Source: an uncultured Halieaceae bacterium
GTDB lineage: Bacteria; Pseudomonadota; Gammaproteobacteria; Pseudomonadales; Halieaceae
Length of the DNA stretch: 64,000 nt
Direction of reading: 5' to 3'
Assembly (NCBI GenBank): GCA_938074045.1
Contig: CALJGI010000005.1
Location: 1-64,000, forward strand
In this document: piece by piece, positions 19,380 to 30,287 of the stretch
Layout: each line of letters begins with the position of its first letter
Position numbering within the stretch: the first letter of the stretch is position 1
The notes under the pieces: model-generated
What the model was told of the DNA's origin: nothing
The model's input: only the letters and a program-made list of their open reading frames with translations
The model's database searches: none
Translations under genes and position numbers: made by a program

Positions 19380-20420
19380 ATGCTGGTCCTTGGCATTGAA
19401 ACATCCTGCGATGAAACCGGAGTCGCCCTGTACGATACAGAGCGTGGACTACTGGCTGATCGCCTGTACAGCCAGGTGGCACTGCACGTTGAGTACGGCG
19501 GTGTGGTTCCCGAATTGGCCTCCCGTGACCACATCAGAAAGACCATTCCCTTGATAGATGAAATCATGACCGAGGCAGGCGTTGGCGCAGCCGATGTCGA
19601 CGGAGTTGCCTACACAGCTGGTCCGGGTTTGGTGGGTGCCTTAATGGTAGGCGCGACCCTGGGTAGAGCGCTTGCCTACGCCTGGCAGGTTCCTGCCCTG
19701 GGTGTTCATCATATGGAGGGGCATTTGCTGGCTCCCATGCTGGCGGAAGACGCGCAACTGGACTATCCCTTTGTCGCACTGCTGGTTTCTGGCGGCCACA
19801 CTCAGCTTATTCGGGTAGACGGTATAGGGGAATACAAAATGCTCGGCGAATCCCTTGATGATGCAGCGGGCGAAGCATTCGACAAGGCCGCCAAGATGCT
19901 GGGCATGGATTACCCCGGTGGGCCGCTCATTGCGAAGCTGGCCGAGGGTGGCGACCCGGACCGATACCGGTTTCCCCGACCAATGGTGAATAAACCAGGG
20001 CTGGATTTCAGTTTCAGCGGACTTAAAACCTATACTTTGAACACGGTCGCAGCAGCGCGCGAGGCGGAGAATCTGGATGATCAACACCGTGCAGACATTG
20101 CCTGCGCATTTGAACTGGCGGTTGTCGATACGCTCAAAATAAAATGCCTGAGAGCATTGAAGCAGGAGGGAGTGAAAAGCCTGGTTATTGCCGGCGGTGT
20201 AAGCGCGAATGTGCGATTGCGGGCATTGCTCGAAGTTGCAATGGAAGAGATCGGCGGCGAGCTTTTTCTGCCAGCGCCCAAATATTGTACCGACAATGGG
20301 GCCATGATTGCCTATGCGGGAAGTCAGCGACTGGCCTGCGGACAATCTGACGATCTCGCCGTGACCGTGCGACCACGGTGGCCGATGGAGGAGTTACCGT
20401 CCCTGCGAGGTAGCGTCTGA
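19380..20420 (+). CDS. tsaD: tRNA threonylcarbamoyladenosine transferase TsaD
   Basis: A 346-residue enzyme that, with TsaB and TsaE, transfers the threonylcarbamoyl group to A37 of ANN-decoding tRNAs. [19 protein letters not shown] marks the true start at 19380; the ATG 30 bases earlier adds unrelated residues. The metal-binding HHMEGH is present, followed by [21 protein letters not shown] and the C-terminal [12 protein letters not shown]. In Pseudomonas it lies beside folB and divergent from rpsU; here the divergent side is occupied by the ribosomal cluster. Confidence 0.97.
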   Translation: MLVLGIETSCDETGVALYDTERGLLADRLYSQVALHVEYGGVVPELASRDHIRKTIPLIDEIMTEAGVGAADVDGVAYTAGPGLVGALMVGATLGRALAYAWQVPALGVHHMEGHLLAPMLAEDAQLDYPFVALLVSGGHTQLIRVDGIGEYKMLGESLDDAAGEAFDKAAKMLGMDYPGGPLIAKLAEGGDPDRYRFPRPMVNKPGLDFSFSGLKTYTLNTVAAAREAENLDDQHRADIACAFELAVVDTLKIKCLRALKQEGVKSLVIAGGVSANVRLRALLEVAMEEIGGELFLPAPKYCTDNGAMIAYAGSQRLACGQSDDLAVTVRPRWPMEELPSLRGSV

Positions 20421-20779
20421 TGGATCGCGTGTATATCCGTGACCTGTCAGTAGAGACGGTGATCGGGGTTTACGAATCCGAGCGCAAGGTCCGGCAGAGG
20501 GTGCTGATAAATGTGGAGATGGCCTGGGACAATAGCGCGGCAGCTGCGGCGGAAAATCTCAGTTTGGCTCTGGATTACAAAGCTGTGGCTGATCGGCTGA
20601 GCGATATTCTGCAGGAGGAAAAATTTCTGCTGCTAGAGGCCGCTGCTGATGCGCTGGCGCGCTGTCTTCAGGACGAGTTTTCCGTGCCGTGGTTACGTTT
20701 ACGTATAGAGAAACCAGATATTATATCTGCGGCTGCAGGTGTAGGCGTTTTCGTCGAGCGTGGCGATCCCACACTGTGA
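20420..20779 (+). CDS. folB: Dihydroneopterin aldolase
   Basis: A 119-residue FolB that splits 7,8-dihydroneopterin to 6-hydroxymethyl-dihydropterin in folate synthesis. [22 protein letters not shown] is the conserved opening, followed by LDYKAVADRL and the C-terminal VRIEKPD-like segment (LRIEKPD). Its ATG shares one base with the tsaD stop. The stop overlaps the folK start, so the three genes form a coupled run. Confidence 0.95.
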   Translation: MDRVYIRDLSVETVIGVYESERKVRQRVLINVEMAWDNSAAAAAENLSLALDYKAVADRLSDILQEEKFLLLEAAADALARCLQDEFSVPWLRLRIEKPDIISAAAGVGVFVERGDPTL

Positions 20780-21288
20780 CCAGGGTATACCTTGGTGTTG
20801 GCAGCAATACAGATCGCGAGTACCACATTGGTGTCGCCCTGGACTGGCTGCGAGTAAATTTTTCATCACTGCGGTGCTCAGCCGTTTATGAAAGCGCGGC
20901 GATTGGCTTTGATGGGCGTCCATTTTTCAACCTCGTGGTGGAAATAGAAACCAGTCTTGCCCTGGGCGAGATTGCTCAGGATATTAAAACGTTGGAATTT
21001 GCCTATGGCAGGGAACCCGATGCTCTGAAATTTGCACCCAGGAATATCGATATCGATATTCTCCTGTTTGGAGACGCCGTGGGCATATTTGAAGGTGTTC
21101 TACTGCCACGTGGCGAAATAGTACAGAACGCCTTCGTTCTCAGGCCCCTGGCTGAGTTAGCGGGTGATCGTTTGCACCCGGAGTTGGGTGTGAGCTACGC
21201 CAGGCTTTGGTCTGATTTTGATCAAAGTAGTCAGCCTTTGGAAGTGGTGCCCTTTCCCGGCACGCCCACCATTGCAGTCCAAATCTAA
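20776..21288 (+). CDS. folK: 2-amino-4-hydroxy-6-hydroxymethyldihydropteridine pyrophosphokinase
   Basis: A 170-residue HPPK that pyrophosphorylates the FolB product. The GTG start at 20776 gives TRVYLGVGSNTDRE, the family opening; GTG and the folB TGA overlap by four bases. The signature RNIDIDILLFGD follows APRNID (about residues 88-98). HPELGVSY is near the C-terminus. Length is usual for the family. Confidence 0.93.
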   Translation: MTRVYLGVGSNTDREYHIGVALDWLRVNFSSLRCSAVYESAAIGFDGRPFFNLVVEIETSLALGEIAQDIKTLEFAYGREPDALKFAPRNIDIDILLFGDAVGIFEGVLLPRGEIVQNAFVLRPLAELAGDRLHPELGVSYARLWSDFDQSSQPLEVVPFPGTPTIAVQI

Positions 21289-21289
21289 T

Positions 21290-22033
21290 TCAAGCACTGC
21301 TGCCGCCATCCACCGAGATGGTTTGCCCGGTAATATAGGTACCGTTCGTTGCCAGAAAAACGGCCAGGTCTGCAATATCCTGTGGATCACCCAATCTCCC
21401 CAGCGGGATGCGTTTTACAAATCTTTCCTGCTCACCTTCCTCAAACATCGGATTTTCAGCCGGCCACAAGATCGCTCCCGGAGCGATTCCATTCACGCGT
21501 ACCTCCGGAGCTAATTCAGCGGCAAGCGACCGAGTCAGCATAGACAGCCCGGCTTTTGAGGCACAGTAGATACTGTGCTCCACCAGCGGACGCCGCGCAT
21601 ACACGTCTATCAGGTTTATTATGTTGCCACTGTTTGTCCGCAATCGATCTGCCAGACCTTGGCATAACAAAAAGGGACCGCGCAGGTTACTGCCCATTAA
21701 ATTGTCCCAATCGGCATCGGTAGCTTCCGCCAGTGGCGTTGGAAAGAAGCTGGAAGCATTATTGATCAGCAGCGATACATCCGGATATCGGTTAGAAACT
21801 GTCTGCGCCAGTGTGCGGGCGTCTGTGGGTTTATCAAGGGAAGCCTGTAGACAGACCGCGGAATCCTGGCGATCGCGATTGAGTTCATCTGTCAACATTT
21901 CTGCGGCTGATTTTGAGGTCTGATAATGCACCAGCACACGATACCCAGATTTGTGCAGGGTCCGGGCGATTGTCGATCCCAGGCGAACCGCAGCGCCAGT
22001 AATCAGGGCGGTACCGGGAGAATTTGACGACAT
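21290..22033 (-). CDS. Pteridine reductase (short-chain dehydrogenase)
   Basis: A 247-residue classical short-chain dehydrogenase. TGAAVRLG replaces the usual TGxxxGxG, which is the variant typical of PTR1/FolM-like pteridine reductases. NNASSFFPTPL, the catalytic YCASKAG with Tyr and Lys, and a C-terminal GGSSA are visible. It probably reduces dihydropterin or dihydrofolate with NADPH. It is encoded in a TAATG overlap with cca and converges on folK, so the pterin theme continues across both strands. Confidence 0.85.
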   Translation of the reverse strand: MSSNSPGTALITGAAVRLGSTIARTLHKSGYRVLVHYQTSKSAAEMLTDELNRDRQDSAVCLQASLDKPTDARTLAQTVSNRYPDVSLLINNASSFFPTPLAEATDADWDNLMGSNLRGPFLLCQGLADRLRTNSGNIINLIDVYARRPLVEHSIYCASKAGLSMLTRSLAAELAPEVRVNGIAPGAILWPAENPMFEEGEQERFVKRIPLGRLGDPQDIADLAVFLATNGTYITGQTISVDGGSSA

Positions 22034-23244
22034 TACAAGGCGGCTATGCGTTTGACGCGCTCAGTGCGCAGCGCGTCCCCGAATGCAGCACCCGTCAAGC
22101 CGGATTCCTGTAGTTCTTTGGTAGCTACGCTGTTTGCCGCCGCAAGCGCTTTTTCGAAATATGCAGCCTGCGGGTATTCGCAATCCTCTAGTCCGGTGCG
22201 CCCGCGAGCGTCTGCTTCACATGCCAATAAAAAGCCCGCAAAGCGCCCAGGTCTTCGAAAAGCGTCCAGCCCTTCCAGAGTTTTCAGCAGGGTCCTGGGC
22301 TTTAGTTCGGCGGCGCGATGACAGTGCGTATGGTATTGGCACACTTGTAGCGCCAGATCACGGTAGTCGTTGGGAGGTCGCAAGCGCTTACACAACTTGC
22401 GAATGATGCGCAGTCCACGATGCTCATGAGCGATGTGCTTGGGCCAGTTCTCCCGGGGTGTGGTTCCCTTGCCCAGATCGTGCACCAATGCGGCGAAGCG
22501 AACATCGGCTCTGCTGGTCAAGCGCGTTGCCTGCTCCAGTGCCATCATGGTGTGAATACCGGTGTCGATTTCAGGATGATGTTTCTCTGGTTGCGGTACA
22601 CCGAATAATTGATTTACTTCCGGCAAAAGCGCTTCCAGGCCGCCACAGCTGCGCAAGGTTTCGAAAAAAACAACAGGGCAAGATTCAGTGAGCGCGCGAT
22701 TCATTTCAGCCCAAATGCGCTCTGGGGGGAGAAAGTTCAACTCTCCACTGTCGACAATATCTGACATCATGGCCCTGGTCTCAGGGGCGATTTCAAAACC
22801 GAGATGATTATAGCGCGCCGCAAAACGCGCGGTACGTAGTACCCGCAGTGGGTCTTCGGTGAAAGCCGTGGAAACGTGACGCAGAACTCTTTGCTCAATG
22901 TCTTGCTGGCCGCCATAGGGGTCGATCAGATTACCATCGGCATCTTCAGCAATGGCATTGATGGTCAGATCCCGGCGCCGCAGGTCTTCTTCCAGGGAGA
23001 CATCAGGATCGCTATGACAACTGAAACCCGCGTACCCCGGCCCCGTCTTGCGTTCGGTGCGAGCCAGCGCGTATTCCTCGCCGCTGTCCGGATGAATAAA
23101 CACCGGAAAGTCTTTGCCGACCTGCCTGTAGCCCTGTTCGATCAGGGTTTCAGGGTGTGCGCCAACAACCACCCAATCGCGCTCGTGTACAGGGTAGTTA
23201 AGCAGTCGGTCGCGCACCGCGCCACCTACGAGATAAATTTCCAT
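22033..23244 (-). CDS. cca: CCA-adding multifunctional tRNA nucleotidyltransferase
   Basis: A 403-residue enzyme that builds or repairs the 3' CCA of t[18 protein letters not shown] with the nucleotidyltransferase GG loop fixes the start at 23244; longer readings overlap apaH. The metal-binding RERDWVVVG-like segment (HERDWVVVG), [11 protein letters not shown], and a C-terminal HD domain with ALVHDLGKG (about residue 250) identify the HD-containing gammaproteobacterial type. Confidence 0.96.
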   Translation of the reverse strand: MEIYLVGGAVRDRLLNYPVHERDWVVVGAHPETLIEQGYRQVGKDFPVFIHPDSGEEYALARTERKTGPGYAGFSCHSDPDVSLEEDLRRRDLTINAIAEDADGNLIDPYGGQQDIEQRVLRHVSTAFTEDPLRVLRTARFAARYNHLGFEIAPETRAMMSDIVDSGELNFLPPERIWAEMNRALTESCPVVFFETLRSCGGLEALLPEVNQLFGVPQPEKHHPEIDTGIHTMMALEQATRLTSRADVRFAALVHDLGKGTTPRENWPKHIAHEHRGLRIIRKLCKRLRPPNDYRDLALQVCQYHTHCHRAAELKPRTLLKTLEGLDAFRRPGRFAGFLLACEADARGRTGLEDCEYPQAAYFEKALAAANSVATKELQESGLTGAAFGDALRTERVKRIAAL

Positions 23245-23323
23245 GAAGCGGCAAGAAGCCCCAGTTGAACCATCAAAACAGCATTCGATAGTATCCTGAG
23301 CCGACCCTGCTGGCCAATAGGTC

Positions 23324-24133
23324 TCAGGCACATCGACAGGAGAATAGCGCCCGGTCCTCAATTCGCAGCATGGTCAATTTGCGACCCCAGACGCAGCCCG
23401 TATCCAGCGCATGGATATTTTCTATGCCGCAGTCACCGTCCAAAGCGGCCCAGTGGCCAAACAGAAGCAGGCCATCATCACGCCACTGACCGTTGTGAGT
23501 GAACCATGGTTCATAGGCATCTCCCAGTTCGGACTGATCGGTCTTGCTGATGAGATCGAGAGCACCATCGGGACGGCAAAACCGCATCCGCGTCAAATAA
23601 TTTGTGATGACCTTGAGTCGTGTTGTACCCACCAGTTCGTCACTCCAGCACGCCGGTTCATTACCGTACATATCGTTGAGAAAATTTCTGTAGTCTGCAC
23701 TTTGTAGCGCATGCTCCACTTCTCGCGCCAGGGTAGCGGCTTTCTGCAGCGACCACTGCGGAGCAATACCTGCGTGCACCATAGTGGCGTTGAGATCTAG
23801 ATTGCGATGAATCAGTGGCTGTTGTCGCAACCACTGCAGCAAGATATCCCGGTCAGGTGCGTTCAGGATGTCTGACAGCGTATCGGATGAATGCTCTTTG
23901 CGTATGCCCTCGGCGACGGCTAGCAGGTTGAGGTCGTGGTTGCCAAGAACGATCTGGGCACAGTCGCCCATAGAGTATATGTAACGCAATGTATCCAGAG
24001 ATTGGGGGCCACGATTAACGATATCGCCGACCACCCAGAGATTATCAGTGGCGGTGTTAAAATCTACGTCTTTCAGCAAACAGAGCAGGGGATCCAGGCA
24101 CCCCTGAAGATCACCTACCACATAGGTAGACAT
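23324..24133 (-). CDS. apaH: Symmetrical bis(5'-nucleosyl)-tetraphosphatase
   Basis: A 269-residue metallophosphatase that splits Ap4A to two ADP and removes Np4 caps from RNA. The signature residues are in [16 protein letters not shown] and LGNHD, in order along the first 70 residues. HAGIAPQW and the C-terminal HWAALDG fit the family. It follows apaG in the lptD-surA-pdxA-rsmA-apaG-apaH operon. Confidence 0.96.
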   Translation of the reverse strand: MSTYVVGDLQGCLDPLLCLLKDVDFNTATDNLWVVGDIVNRGPQSLDTLRYIYSMGDCAQIVLGNHDLNLLAVAEGIRKEHSSDTLSDILNAPDRDILLQWLRQQPLIHRNLDLNATMVHAGIAPQWSLQKAATLAREVEHALQSADYRNFLNDMYGNEPACWSDELVGTTRLKVITNYLTRMRFCRPDGALDLISKTDQSELGDAYEPWFTHNGQWRDDGLLLFGHWAALDGDCGIENIHALDTGCVWGRKLTMLRIEDRALFSCRCA

Positions 24134-24170
24134 CAGTCGTTCCAGGACCGCGCTTTGTTCAGAGCTCGCA

Positions 24171-24548
24171 TCAGTGCAACTCGCCGGGTTTGTGCAGCGA
24201 AAATGCGGCTATCGGTGCTGTGAAGGTGCTACCATCTTGACGCAACATAAGGTATGAACCGTGCATGGAGCCTATGCTGGTGTTAAGCACGGCGCCGCTG
24301 GTGTAGGTGAATTCCCGGCCCGGCAGAATCAGCGGCTGCTCACCAATGACGCCGTCACCCCTGACCTCCTGCACGTTCGCATTGGCATCAGTGATCAACC
24401 AGTGTCTTGAAAGTAATTGCACGGGTTCGTCCCCCGCGTTTGCAATAGTTATGGTGTAGGCAAACGCGAACTGCATCTGTTCAGTGCTGGATTGTTCGGG
24501 TAGATGGCGGGTAACCACGCTGATCTTGACCTGGTCTTCGTCAATCAT
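24171..24548 (-). CDS. apaG: ApaG protein
   Basis: A 125-residue ApaG, the same length as in E. coli, with a fibronectin-type beta fold. FAYTITIANAGDEPVQLLSRHWLITD and VGEQPLI-like (GEQPLILPGREFTYTSGAVL) segments are conserved. The biochemical role is unsettled. The start overlaps the rsmA stop by four bases. Confidence 0.95.
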   Translation of the reverse strand: MIDEDQVKISVVTRHLPEQSSTEQMQFAFAYTITIANAGDEPVQLLSRHWLITDANANVQEVRGDGVIGEQPLILPGREFTYTSGAVLNTSIGSMHGSYLMLRQDGSTFTAPIAAFSLHKPGELH

Positions 24549-25345
24549 GCTGTCTCGCTCATAATTCGGCGGGTAATCTGGACAAAATCATCCAGCGTCA
24601 GTGTTTCAGCGCGTGCTCCCGGATTGATACCAGCGGCTTCCAGAACCGTTGCATCTGCCAGTTCCCGTAAGCTGTTACGCAGGGTTTTACGGCGTTGGCT
24701 GAAAGCTGCCTGCACCACCCTGGACAAACTCTGGGTGTCTACCGGGGAAGGGGTTTGCGCGCGTGGCGTCAATCTTACCACGGCGGACTGCACCCTTGGA
24801 GGTGGTGAAAACGCGGCGGGGGGCACCTCAAACAGAGCATCAACCCGGCAATGATACTGAGCCATAACGCCCAGACGGCCCCAGCGTTTGCTGCCGGGTT
24901 CGCTCGCCAGTCGCTGAACCACCTCCAATTGCAGCATGAAGTGCATATCCTTGATCATGGGGCAGAGTTCGAACAGGCGAAACAATAGGGGCGTTGAAAT
25001 ATTGTAGGGCAGGTTGCCCACTATCCGAAGGTTGCCATTGCCCGCGGCCAGAGCTGAAAAATCAAACTTCAATGCGTCTGCACTGTGCAATGTCAGTTGC
25101 GCGCTATCTGCAAACTCTAACTCCAGTATGCGTAAAAGGTCGCGGTCCAGCTCAACGGCGTCCAATCGCGCACCACTTTTGAGCAGATACTCTGTCAGCG
25201 CACCTTTGCCCGGGCCAATTTCCACCAGGTGGTCATCTGCCGACGCGTTGATAGCGGCGGCAATTTTTTCGATCACACGGTTATCGTGTAGAAAATTCTG
25301 GCCGAAGCGTTTGCGAGCGCGGTGTTCGCGTGGGGTGTTACTCAT
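24545..25345 (-). CDS. rsmA: 16S rRNA (adenine1518/1519-N6)-dimethyltransferase
   Basis: A 266-residue KsgA/RsmA that dimethylates two adjacent adenines in helix 45 of 16S rRNA. ARKRFGQNFLHD opens it, the SAM-binding EIGPGKGALTEYLL follows, and the catalytic motif IV NLPYNIS is present near residue 113. Start and stop are tightly packed with pdxA and apaG. Confidence 0.97.
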   Translation of the reverse strand: MSNTPREHRARKRFGQNFLHDNRVIEKIAAAINASADDHLVEIGPGKGALTEYLLKSGARLDAVELDRDLLRILELEFADSAQLTLHSADALKFDFSALAAGNGNLRIVGNLPYNISTPLLFRLFELCPMIKDMHFMLQLEVVQRLASEPGSKRWGRLGVMAQYHCRVDALFEVPPAAFSPPPRVQSAVVRLTPRAQTPSPVDTQSLSRVVQAAFSQRRKTLRNSLRELADATVLEAAGINPGARAETLTLDDFVQITRRIMSETA

Positions 25346-25348
25346 TAT

Positions 25349-26332
25349 CTATTTCTTTCCCCTGGCAGCCAGATCAGCGGCCACCTCAATGGCGTAGTGA
25401 AAGCTACCGCTGTCGGCTTCACCGGTTCCCGCCAGATCCAGCGCGGTGCCATGGTCCACCGAGGTGCGTATAAAGGGCAGACCGAGAGTGATGTTAATGG
25501 CTTCACCAAAACCGGAGTACTTCAACACCGGCAGTCCCTGATCATGGTACATGGCCAGCATGGCATCCACCGATTCCAGCATCGGCTGATTGAAGGCTGT
25601 ATCGGCGGGCAATGGACCAGACAGATGCATGCCTCTGGTTCGTAAGTCAGTAAGTACAGGGATGATTGTGTCTATTTCTTCCCGGCCCATATGCCCGCCC
25701 TCACCGGCATGGGGGTTCAACCCCAGCACGCCAATATGCGGTGCGTCTGTGCCGTACAGATCAGCCAACTCGCGATGCAGAATTTCTATGACCGTGGTCA
25801 GGTCAGCCCTGGTGATGGCGCTTGGAACTTTTGCCAGAGGAAGATGGGTAGTCATAAGCGCCACACGCATTTGACGAGTCGCCAGCATCATCACCACACG
25901 GGGAGTGTCGGCCGCAGCTGCGAGGTATTCAGTGTGGCCACTGAACGCCACGCCGGCATCATTGATCACGGATTTTTGCACTGGCCCCGTGACCATAGCG
26001 GCAAACTCTCCCGATTGTGCGCCCTTAATGGCGCGATCGAGGGTCGCCAGCACATAGTGGGCATTCGCCGGATCGAGGATGCCGGGGTTGCAGCTTGTAT
26101 TCATGGGGACGTGCATTACAGAGAGCTGGCCTGACTTCCGCGTTATCGGTCCATCGGGCTGATACGGTTGAATATGCAGGGGGAGGTAAAGTAATTCCGC
26201 GCGCGCGCTGAGCAGCTGTGAGTCTGCGATGACTACCATGTCCCAGCTTCTGTCAGCTTGGGCCAGAGCAATCACCAGATCAGGCCCAATGCCGGCAGGT
26301 TCGCCGGCAGTGATGGCGAGCGGCGCTGCCAT
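25349..26332 (-). CDS. pdxA: 4-hydroxythreonine-4-phosphate dehydrogenase
   Basis: A 327-residue PdxA of pyridoxal-phosphate synthesis. [13 protein letters not shown] opens it. The metal-binding histidines are seen in SGHTEYLA and in [10 protein letters not shown], with the final ligand in the [10 protein letters not shown] region. ATG 26332 overlaps the surA stop as TGATG and is preferred over the GTG one codon earlier. Confidence 0.96.
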   Translation of the reverse strand: MAAPLAITAGEPAGIGPDLVIALAQADRSWDMVVIADSQLLSARAELLYLPLHIQPYQPDGPITRKSGQLSVMHVPMNTSCNPGILDPANAHYVLATLDRAIKGAQSGEFAAMVTGPVQKSVINDAGVAFSGHTEYLAAAADTPRVVMMLATRQMRVALMTTHLPLAKVPSAITRADLTTVIEILHRELADLYGTDAPHIGVLGLNPHAGEGGHMGREEIDTIIPVLTDLRTRGMHLSGPLPADTAFNQPMLESVDAMLAMYHDQGLPVLKYSGFGEAINITLGLPFIRTSVDHGTALDLAGTGEADSGSFHYAIEVAADLAARGKK

Positions 26333-27612
26333 CACTTCATGTCGACAAAGGCTTCGTCTCGAATCTCTTGCAACCAGACCTGCAACTCAGCATCAAACTT
26401 TCTCTGATGCAGACGGTTGGCGGCCATGTTGCGCAAAACGGTATTAGTCATGTCTTCGGCGCGCCTCTCGGTTACGGTGAGCACATGCCAGCCATACTGA
26501 CTCTTGAACGGTGCGCTGATGCCCTCAAGCTCGGTAGCGTTCATCATATTTTCGAACTCACCTACCATCTGGCCAGGGTTGACCCAACCCAGATCACCAC
26601 CCTCGGCGGCTGACCCGATATCTTCTGAGTATTCACGGGCCAGATCTGCAAAGTCCTCGCCAGCGACTGCTCTGTCACGCAGTTGTTCCGCCAGTTGGCG
26701 TGTCTCTTCTTCGTTGCGAATGGCCGAAGGTTTCACCAATATGTGGCTGGCGCGGGTTTGATCGACCATGGTTTTACCACCGCGCATATCAATAAGTTTG
26801 ATCAGGTGAAAACCACTGGCGCTTTGCAGGGGTTCCGCCGTAGCACCAACGGACAGCTCGGGAACTACTTCAGAAAAGAGACTTGGGAGTGCGCCGCGTT
26901 TGCGCCAGCCGAGATCCCCACCCGAAAAAGTGTATTGGTTGGCAGCGCTGACCAGCTGCTCGAAATCACCGCCAGACTTTATTTTCTCGTACAGGTTGTT
27001 AACGTATGCTTGCGCCGCGTCTGTTTCCTGCTGGCTGGCAGTCTCCGTCAATGGCAACAGTGCATGTACGATGTGGTATTCCTCTTCCGCTAAATAGCGT
27101 CCTTCTTCTGAAATCAGGAAATTATCAATCTCCTGTTCAGTAATCTGAATGCGCCCATTGACGCTGCCCTGTTGAACCCGTTGCAGTGTCAGCTCACGGC
27201 GGATGTCTTCGCGCATAGCCTGATAGGATTGTCCCTCTGATTCCAATGCCTGGCGGAAGGTGGCGAGATCCATCTGGTTTTGTGCAGCCAAACGGCCCAT
27301 AGCAGCATTCAGTTGGGCATCGCTGATGCGCACACCTGCACGACCCGCACGTTGCAATTGAATACTTTCCAGTATCAGTTGATCCAGCGTTTCACGAACC
27401 AGGTCCTCCTGGGCCGGCTTATCCACTCCCCGGGCTTCTATACCAGCCACAACGCGGTCCAGCCGATCCCTCAACTCACTGGCGAGCACAATATCGTCTT
27501 CTACGATAGCAACCACCTGGTCGAGTAACACAGTTTCGGCGACGCTCAAAAAACTCGCCAGTGCCAATACTGGTGCGAGCAGCCAATGTAGTCTGCAAGA
27601 CTTTTTACTCAC
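26332..27612 (-). CDS. surA: Periplasmic chaperone and peptidyl-prolyl isomerase SurA
   Basis: A 426-residue SurA, near the 428 of E. coli, which escorts outer-membrane beta-barrels through the periplasm. GTG 27612 is chosen: it has GGAG about ten bases upstream and places the signal peptide (SKKSCRLHW plus a hydrophobic run ending FLSVA) at the N-terminus. ATG 27657 would overlap lptD and precede the signal peptide with hydrophilic residues. The chaperone domain is followed by two parvulin domains, each with the conserved GGDLGW motif. Confidence 0.93.
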   Translation of the reverse strand: MSKKSCRLHWLLAPVLALASFLSVAETVLLDQVVAIVEDDIVLASELRDRLDRVVAGIEARGVDKPAQEDLVRETLDQLILESIQLQRAGRAGVRISDAQLNAAMGRLAAQNQMDLATFRQALESEGQSYQAMREDIRRELTLQRVQQGSVNGRIQITEQEIDNFLISEEGRYLAEEEYHIVHALLPLTETASQQETDAAQAYVNNLYEKIKSGGDFEQLVSAANQYTFSGGDLGWRKRGALPSLFSEVVPELSVGATAEPLQSASGFHLIKLIDMRGGKTMVDQTRASHILVKPSAIRNEEETRQLAEQLRDRAVAGEDFADLAREYSEDIGSAAEGGDLGWVNPGQMVGEFENMMNATELEGISAPFKSQYGWHVLTVTERRAEDMTNTVLRNMAANRLHQRKFDAELQVWLQEIRDEAFVDMK

Positions 27613-27646
27613 CTTGTTTGTTCTCCGTTGGGATAAGCCAAGTGGA

Positions 27647-30190
27647 TTAGTAATCATTTTCAGAATACCCCCACACCATTTCTTCCAGTGCGCGACCAAC
27701 TCTGTTACCGATACTACCCAATCCTTTGAGTTGGAATTCGATCCACGTGGCATTGTCGAATTCAGGGTCTGTATCGATAAAACTGAGTGTATCATCACGA
27801 TCCACGCTACGGGAATGCATCACGCGTATGCGCCAACAACAGCTGTTGTACTCCACACCAAAACTGTCTTCAATTCGATCACTCCTGTCAATGCTGTAGC
27901 GCAGGCGAGCGAACAACCGCCACTTTTCACTCATGGGCCAGAAGGCGCTTAGATCGAGCTGTTCGGGATCCAGCAATGGTAATGTCGTGGTACCTGGTCT
28001 GCGATAACTGTAGCCGAGGTTGTAAACGCCTGCGTCAGCGGGACTGTAATTGAGCGCAAAGTTGAAATCGTTGACTTTACCGCGCCTGCTGTCCCATAAC
28101 ACTGCGCTGTTCAGCTGCAGCGTTTCCGCAGGTCTATACCTGAATTCTGCTGCGATCTCGGAGGTACTGAGCGTCAGGTCGGGGTCGGGCTGGCGCAAAA
28201 AGACCTCGCGGTCTTCAAAGTAAAATATTTGACCGAGGCTGGCACTGAATAGTTCCTCCCCTGAATCAGCCTCGATAAAGCGGGTGGTCAAGCCAAGGGA
28301 AACCTGATTGGCATCGTCCAGACGGTCATGCCCGGTAAACCTACTGTCGCGAAACAGGCGGGCATAACTGAACACGGGCTCAATGGTGTCGAATATTGGT
28401 TGATCGGTCTGAACATCTTCTTCGCTGTATAGATAGAAAACCCGGGGCTCCAGAGTCTGGACAAACTGCTTACCCGACCGGGAAAATTCGCGTTCCAGAA
28501 ATACGCCGGCGTCCAGGCTGAACAAGCCCGAGCTCGCGCTGGGGGTTTCCTGGCTCGTGGGGTCGAGCAGATCGCTCAGGTCGTAGTCCACGTGACGATA
28601 CTTTACCGTCGGGGTGATGAAGCCTGCAGGCCAGGTCATTGGATAGCTGACCCCGGCTTCGGCGTACAGTCGACGACCGGTTACCAGAATCTCATGATCG
28701 AAATTTACGTATTCGGCATTAAGTATAATGTCTGGGGAGAAGGGTTCCAGCTTTCTGCGTTTCTCGAAAAACACTTTGGGTAGAACTTTGTAATTGTGTC
28801 GCCGCGTGAACAGGCTTCGGGAATCGATAGTCTGAAATTGCTGGGCCAGGACACCTGCGGTAAATCCATTGCCAAGATAGTCGACCTCACCTGACTGGAC
28901 CAGATGTGTGCTGCGTTGCGCATCGAGGCTGGTGGTGTCCAGGTCGCGGAAAAAGCGATCGTCACTGGCTCGCGAGTAATTGATATTCGTGCGCCAACGA
29001 TCGGCAAACAATCCATCCTGGGAAACATGCGAGAGCCAGCGAGCACCATCTTCTTCCGGGAAGTCTGACAGGTAGACATCGTCTTCCGGCATAAAGGCGC
29101 CTCCGACAGTCCACATGCCCGCGGCCTCGGACAGATGCCGAAATTCAACTTCACCACTGACACCTCGGTCCATGATTACCCTGGGGGTCAGCGTGAGGTC
29201 GTAGTTTGGCGCCAGATTGATGTAGTAAGGTACGGCGACATCCAGTCCGCCATCGGAGTCAGACCCAATTGTGGGCCACAAAAAGCCCGTCGCTCTGCGA
29301 TCATCCATAGGAAAGCTCAGCCACGGCGCGTAAAGTATCGGCACGCCAGCGACTTGCAGGGTGGCACCGTGTGCCGTTCCGAGTCCGGTGTCAGCATCGA
29401 GGTCGATGCTCTCTGCGGCCAGCAGCCAGTTTTCGTTATCAGGTGGGCAGTAGGTCAGTGAGGCCTGGTCGAGCACCATGCTGCCATTGTCCTGGCGCAC
29501 GATGCTGTCCGCACCACCGCGCATATGCGACTCATGGAAAACGAACCTGGCGTTTTCGAGACTGGATTGCCCGGATTCGGTATCAATCCGCGCGACGTTG
29601 CTCACTAAAAGCATGCCGGGTTCGCGCAGAATTACGTTCGACTCCAGTTTGGCACGGTTGCGATTGCGGTCTACCACAGCCAGGTCGCTGGATAATTGAC
29701 GATAACCCTGGCGAATAATGACGCCCCCCTCGAAACGGGCGACGCCGTTTTCGATTTCTGACCGGGCTGCTGATGCTTCAATTGCGAATTCGTCGAGATT
29801 TTTACTTTGGTCACTATTGGCCAGTGGATCTACGTAGGCACCACCACAGCGGGCGCTGAGCAGTGCTTTACTGTCGAATTCCAACAGGGGCGAAGTGGAG
29901 GATTCGAGCGTAACCCAGTCGAGATTTTCCGGTATTTCAGGTGGCCGGAACGCGCTGCCCCGATCAGCGCCGGGTGGTAATGTTTGGCGTCTGAGAGAGA
30001 CGGGTAGTGGTCTCATCGGCCCGTCACTGCTATCGTTCGCCGAGCAATGCCAGCCGGTACCGTCAGCGGCTATGCTGCAGTTCCAGGGCACACTTGTGTC
30101 AGCGCGCACACAGGTTGTCGACAAAAGAGCGACAATACCCAGGATCAACCCTGAGTGGGTGCTGGTAATACGTCGTTGGGATGGAGCCAT
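27647..30190 (-). CDS. lptD: LPS-assembly protein LptD
   Basis: An 847-residue outer-membrane barrel that inserts lipopolysaccharide into the outer leaflet. MAPSQRRITSTHSG plus a hydrophobic segment ending VRA is the signal peptide, which sets the start at 30190. The OstA/LptA-like periplasmic domain lies at about 130-270 and the barrel behind it. Cysteines near the N-terminus and the adjacent pair in NSCCWRI near the C-terminus are placed like the interlinked disulfides of E. coli LptD. It is longer than E. coli (784), like the Pseudomonas form. First gene of the leftward operon. Confidence 0.95.
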   Translation of the reverse strand: MAPSQRRITSTHSGLILGIVALLSTTCVRADTSVPWNCSIAADGTGWHCSANDSSDGPMRPLPVSLRRQTLPPGADRGSAFRPPEIPENLDWVTLESSTSPLLEFDSKALLSARCGGAYVDPLANSDQSKNLDEFAIEASAARSEIENGVARFEGGVIIRQGYRQLSSDLAVVDRNRNRAKLESNVILREPGMLLVSNVARIDTESGQSSLENARFVFHESHMRGGADSIVRQDNGSMVLDQASLTYCPPDNENWLLAAESIDLDADTGLGTAHGATLQVAGVPILYAPWLSFPMDDRRATGFLWPTIGSDSDGGLDVAVPYYINLAPNYDLTLTPRVIMDRGVSGEVEFRHLSEAAGMWTVGGAFMPEDDVYLSDFPEEDGARWLSHVSQDGLFADRWRTNINYSRASDDRFFRDLDTTSLDAQRSTHLVQSGEVDYLGNGFTAGVLAQQFQTIDSRSLFTRRHNYKVLPKVFFEKRRKLEPFSPDIILNAEYVNFDHEILVTGRRLYAEAGVSYPMTWPAGFITPTVKYRHVDYDLSDLLDPTSQETPSASSGLFSLDAGVFLEREFSRSGKQFVQTLEPRVFYLYSEEDVQTDQPIFDTIEPVFSYARLFRDSRFTGHDRLDDANQVSLGLTTRFIEADSGEELFSASLGQIFYFEDREVFLRQPDPDLTLSTSEIAAEFRYRPAETLQLNSAVLWDSRRGKVNDFNFALNYSPADAGVYNLGYSYRRPGTTTLPLLDPEQLDLSAFWPMSEKWRLFARLRYSIDRSDRIEDSFGVEYNSCCWRIRVMHSRSVDRDDTLSFIDTDPEFDNATWIEFQLKGLGSIGNRVGRALEEMVWGYSENDY

Positions 30191-30287
30191 GTATTTGATT
30201 GTAGGTAAAAAATCTTCGATTTGCAGTGCGGCATGATAATTCATTCCAGCACGGATTGCCCGATAAAAGGGGGGGGGAAGAACGTTT

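Noticed and set aside
18773-19567. A 264-codon open frame on the minus strand
   Set aside because: It lies opposite rplQ, the terminator and tsaD and shows no family features, so it is a shadow of coding sequence on the other strand.
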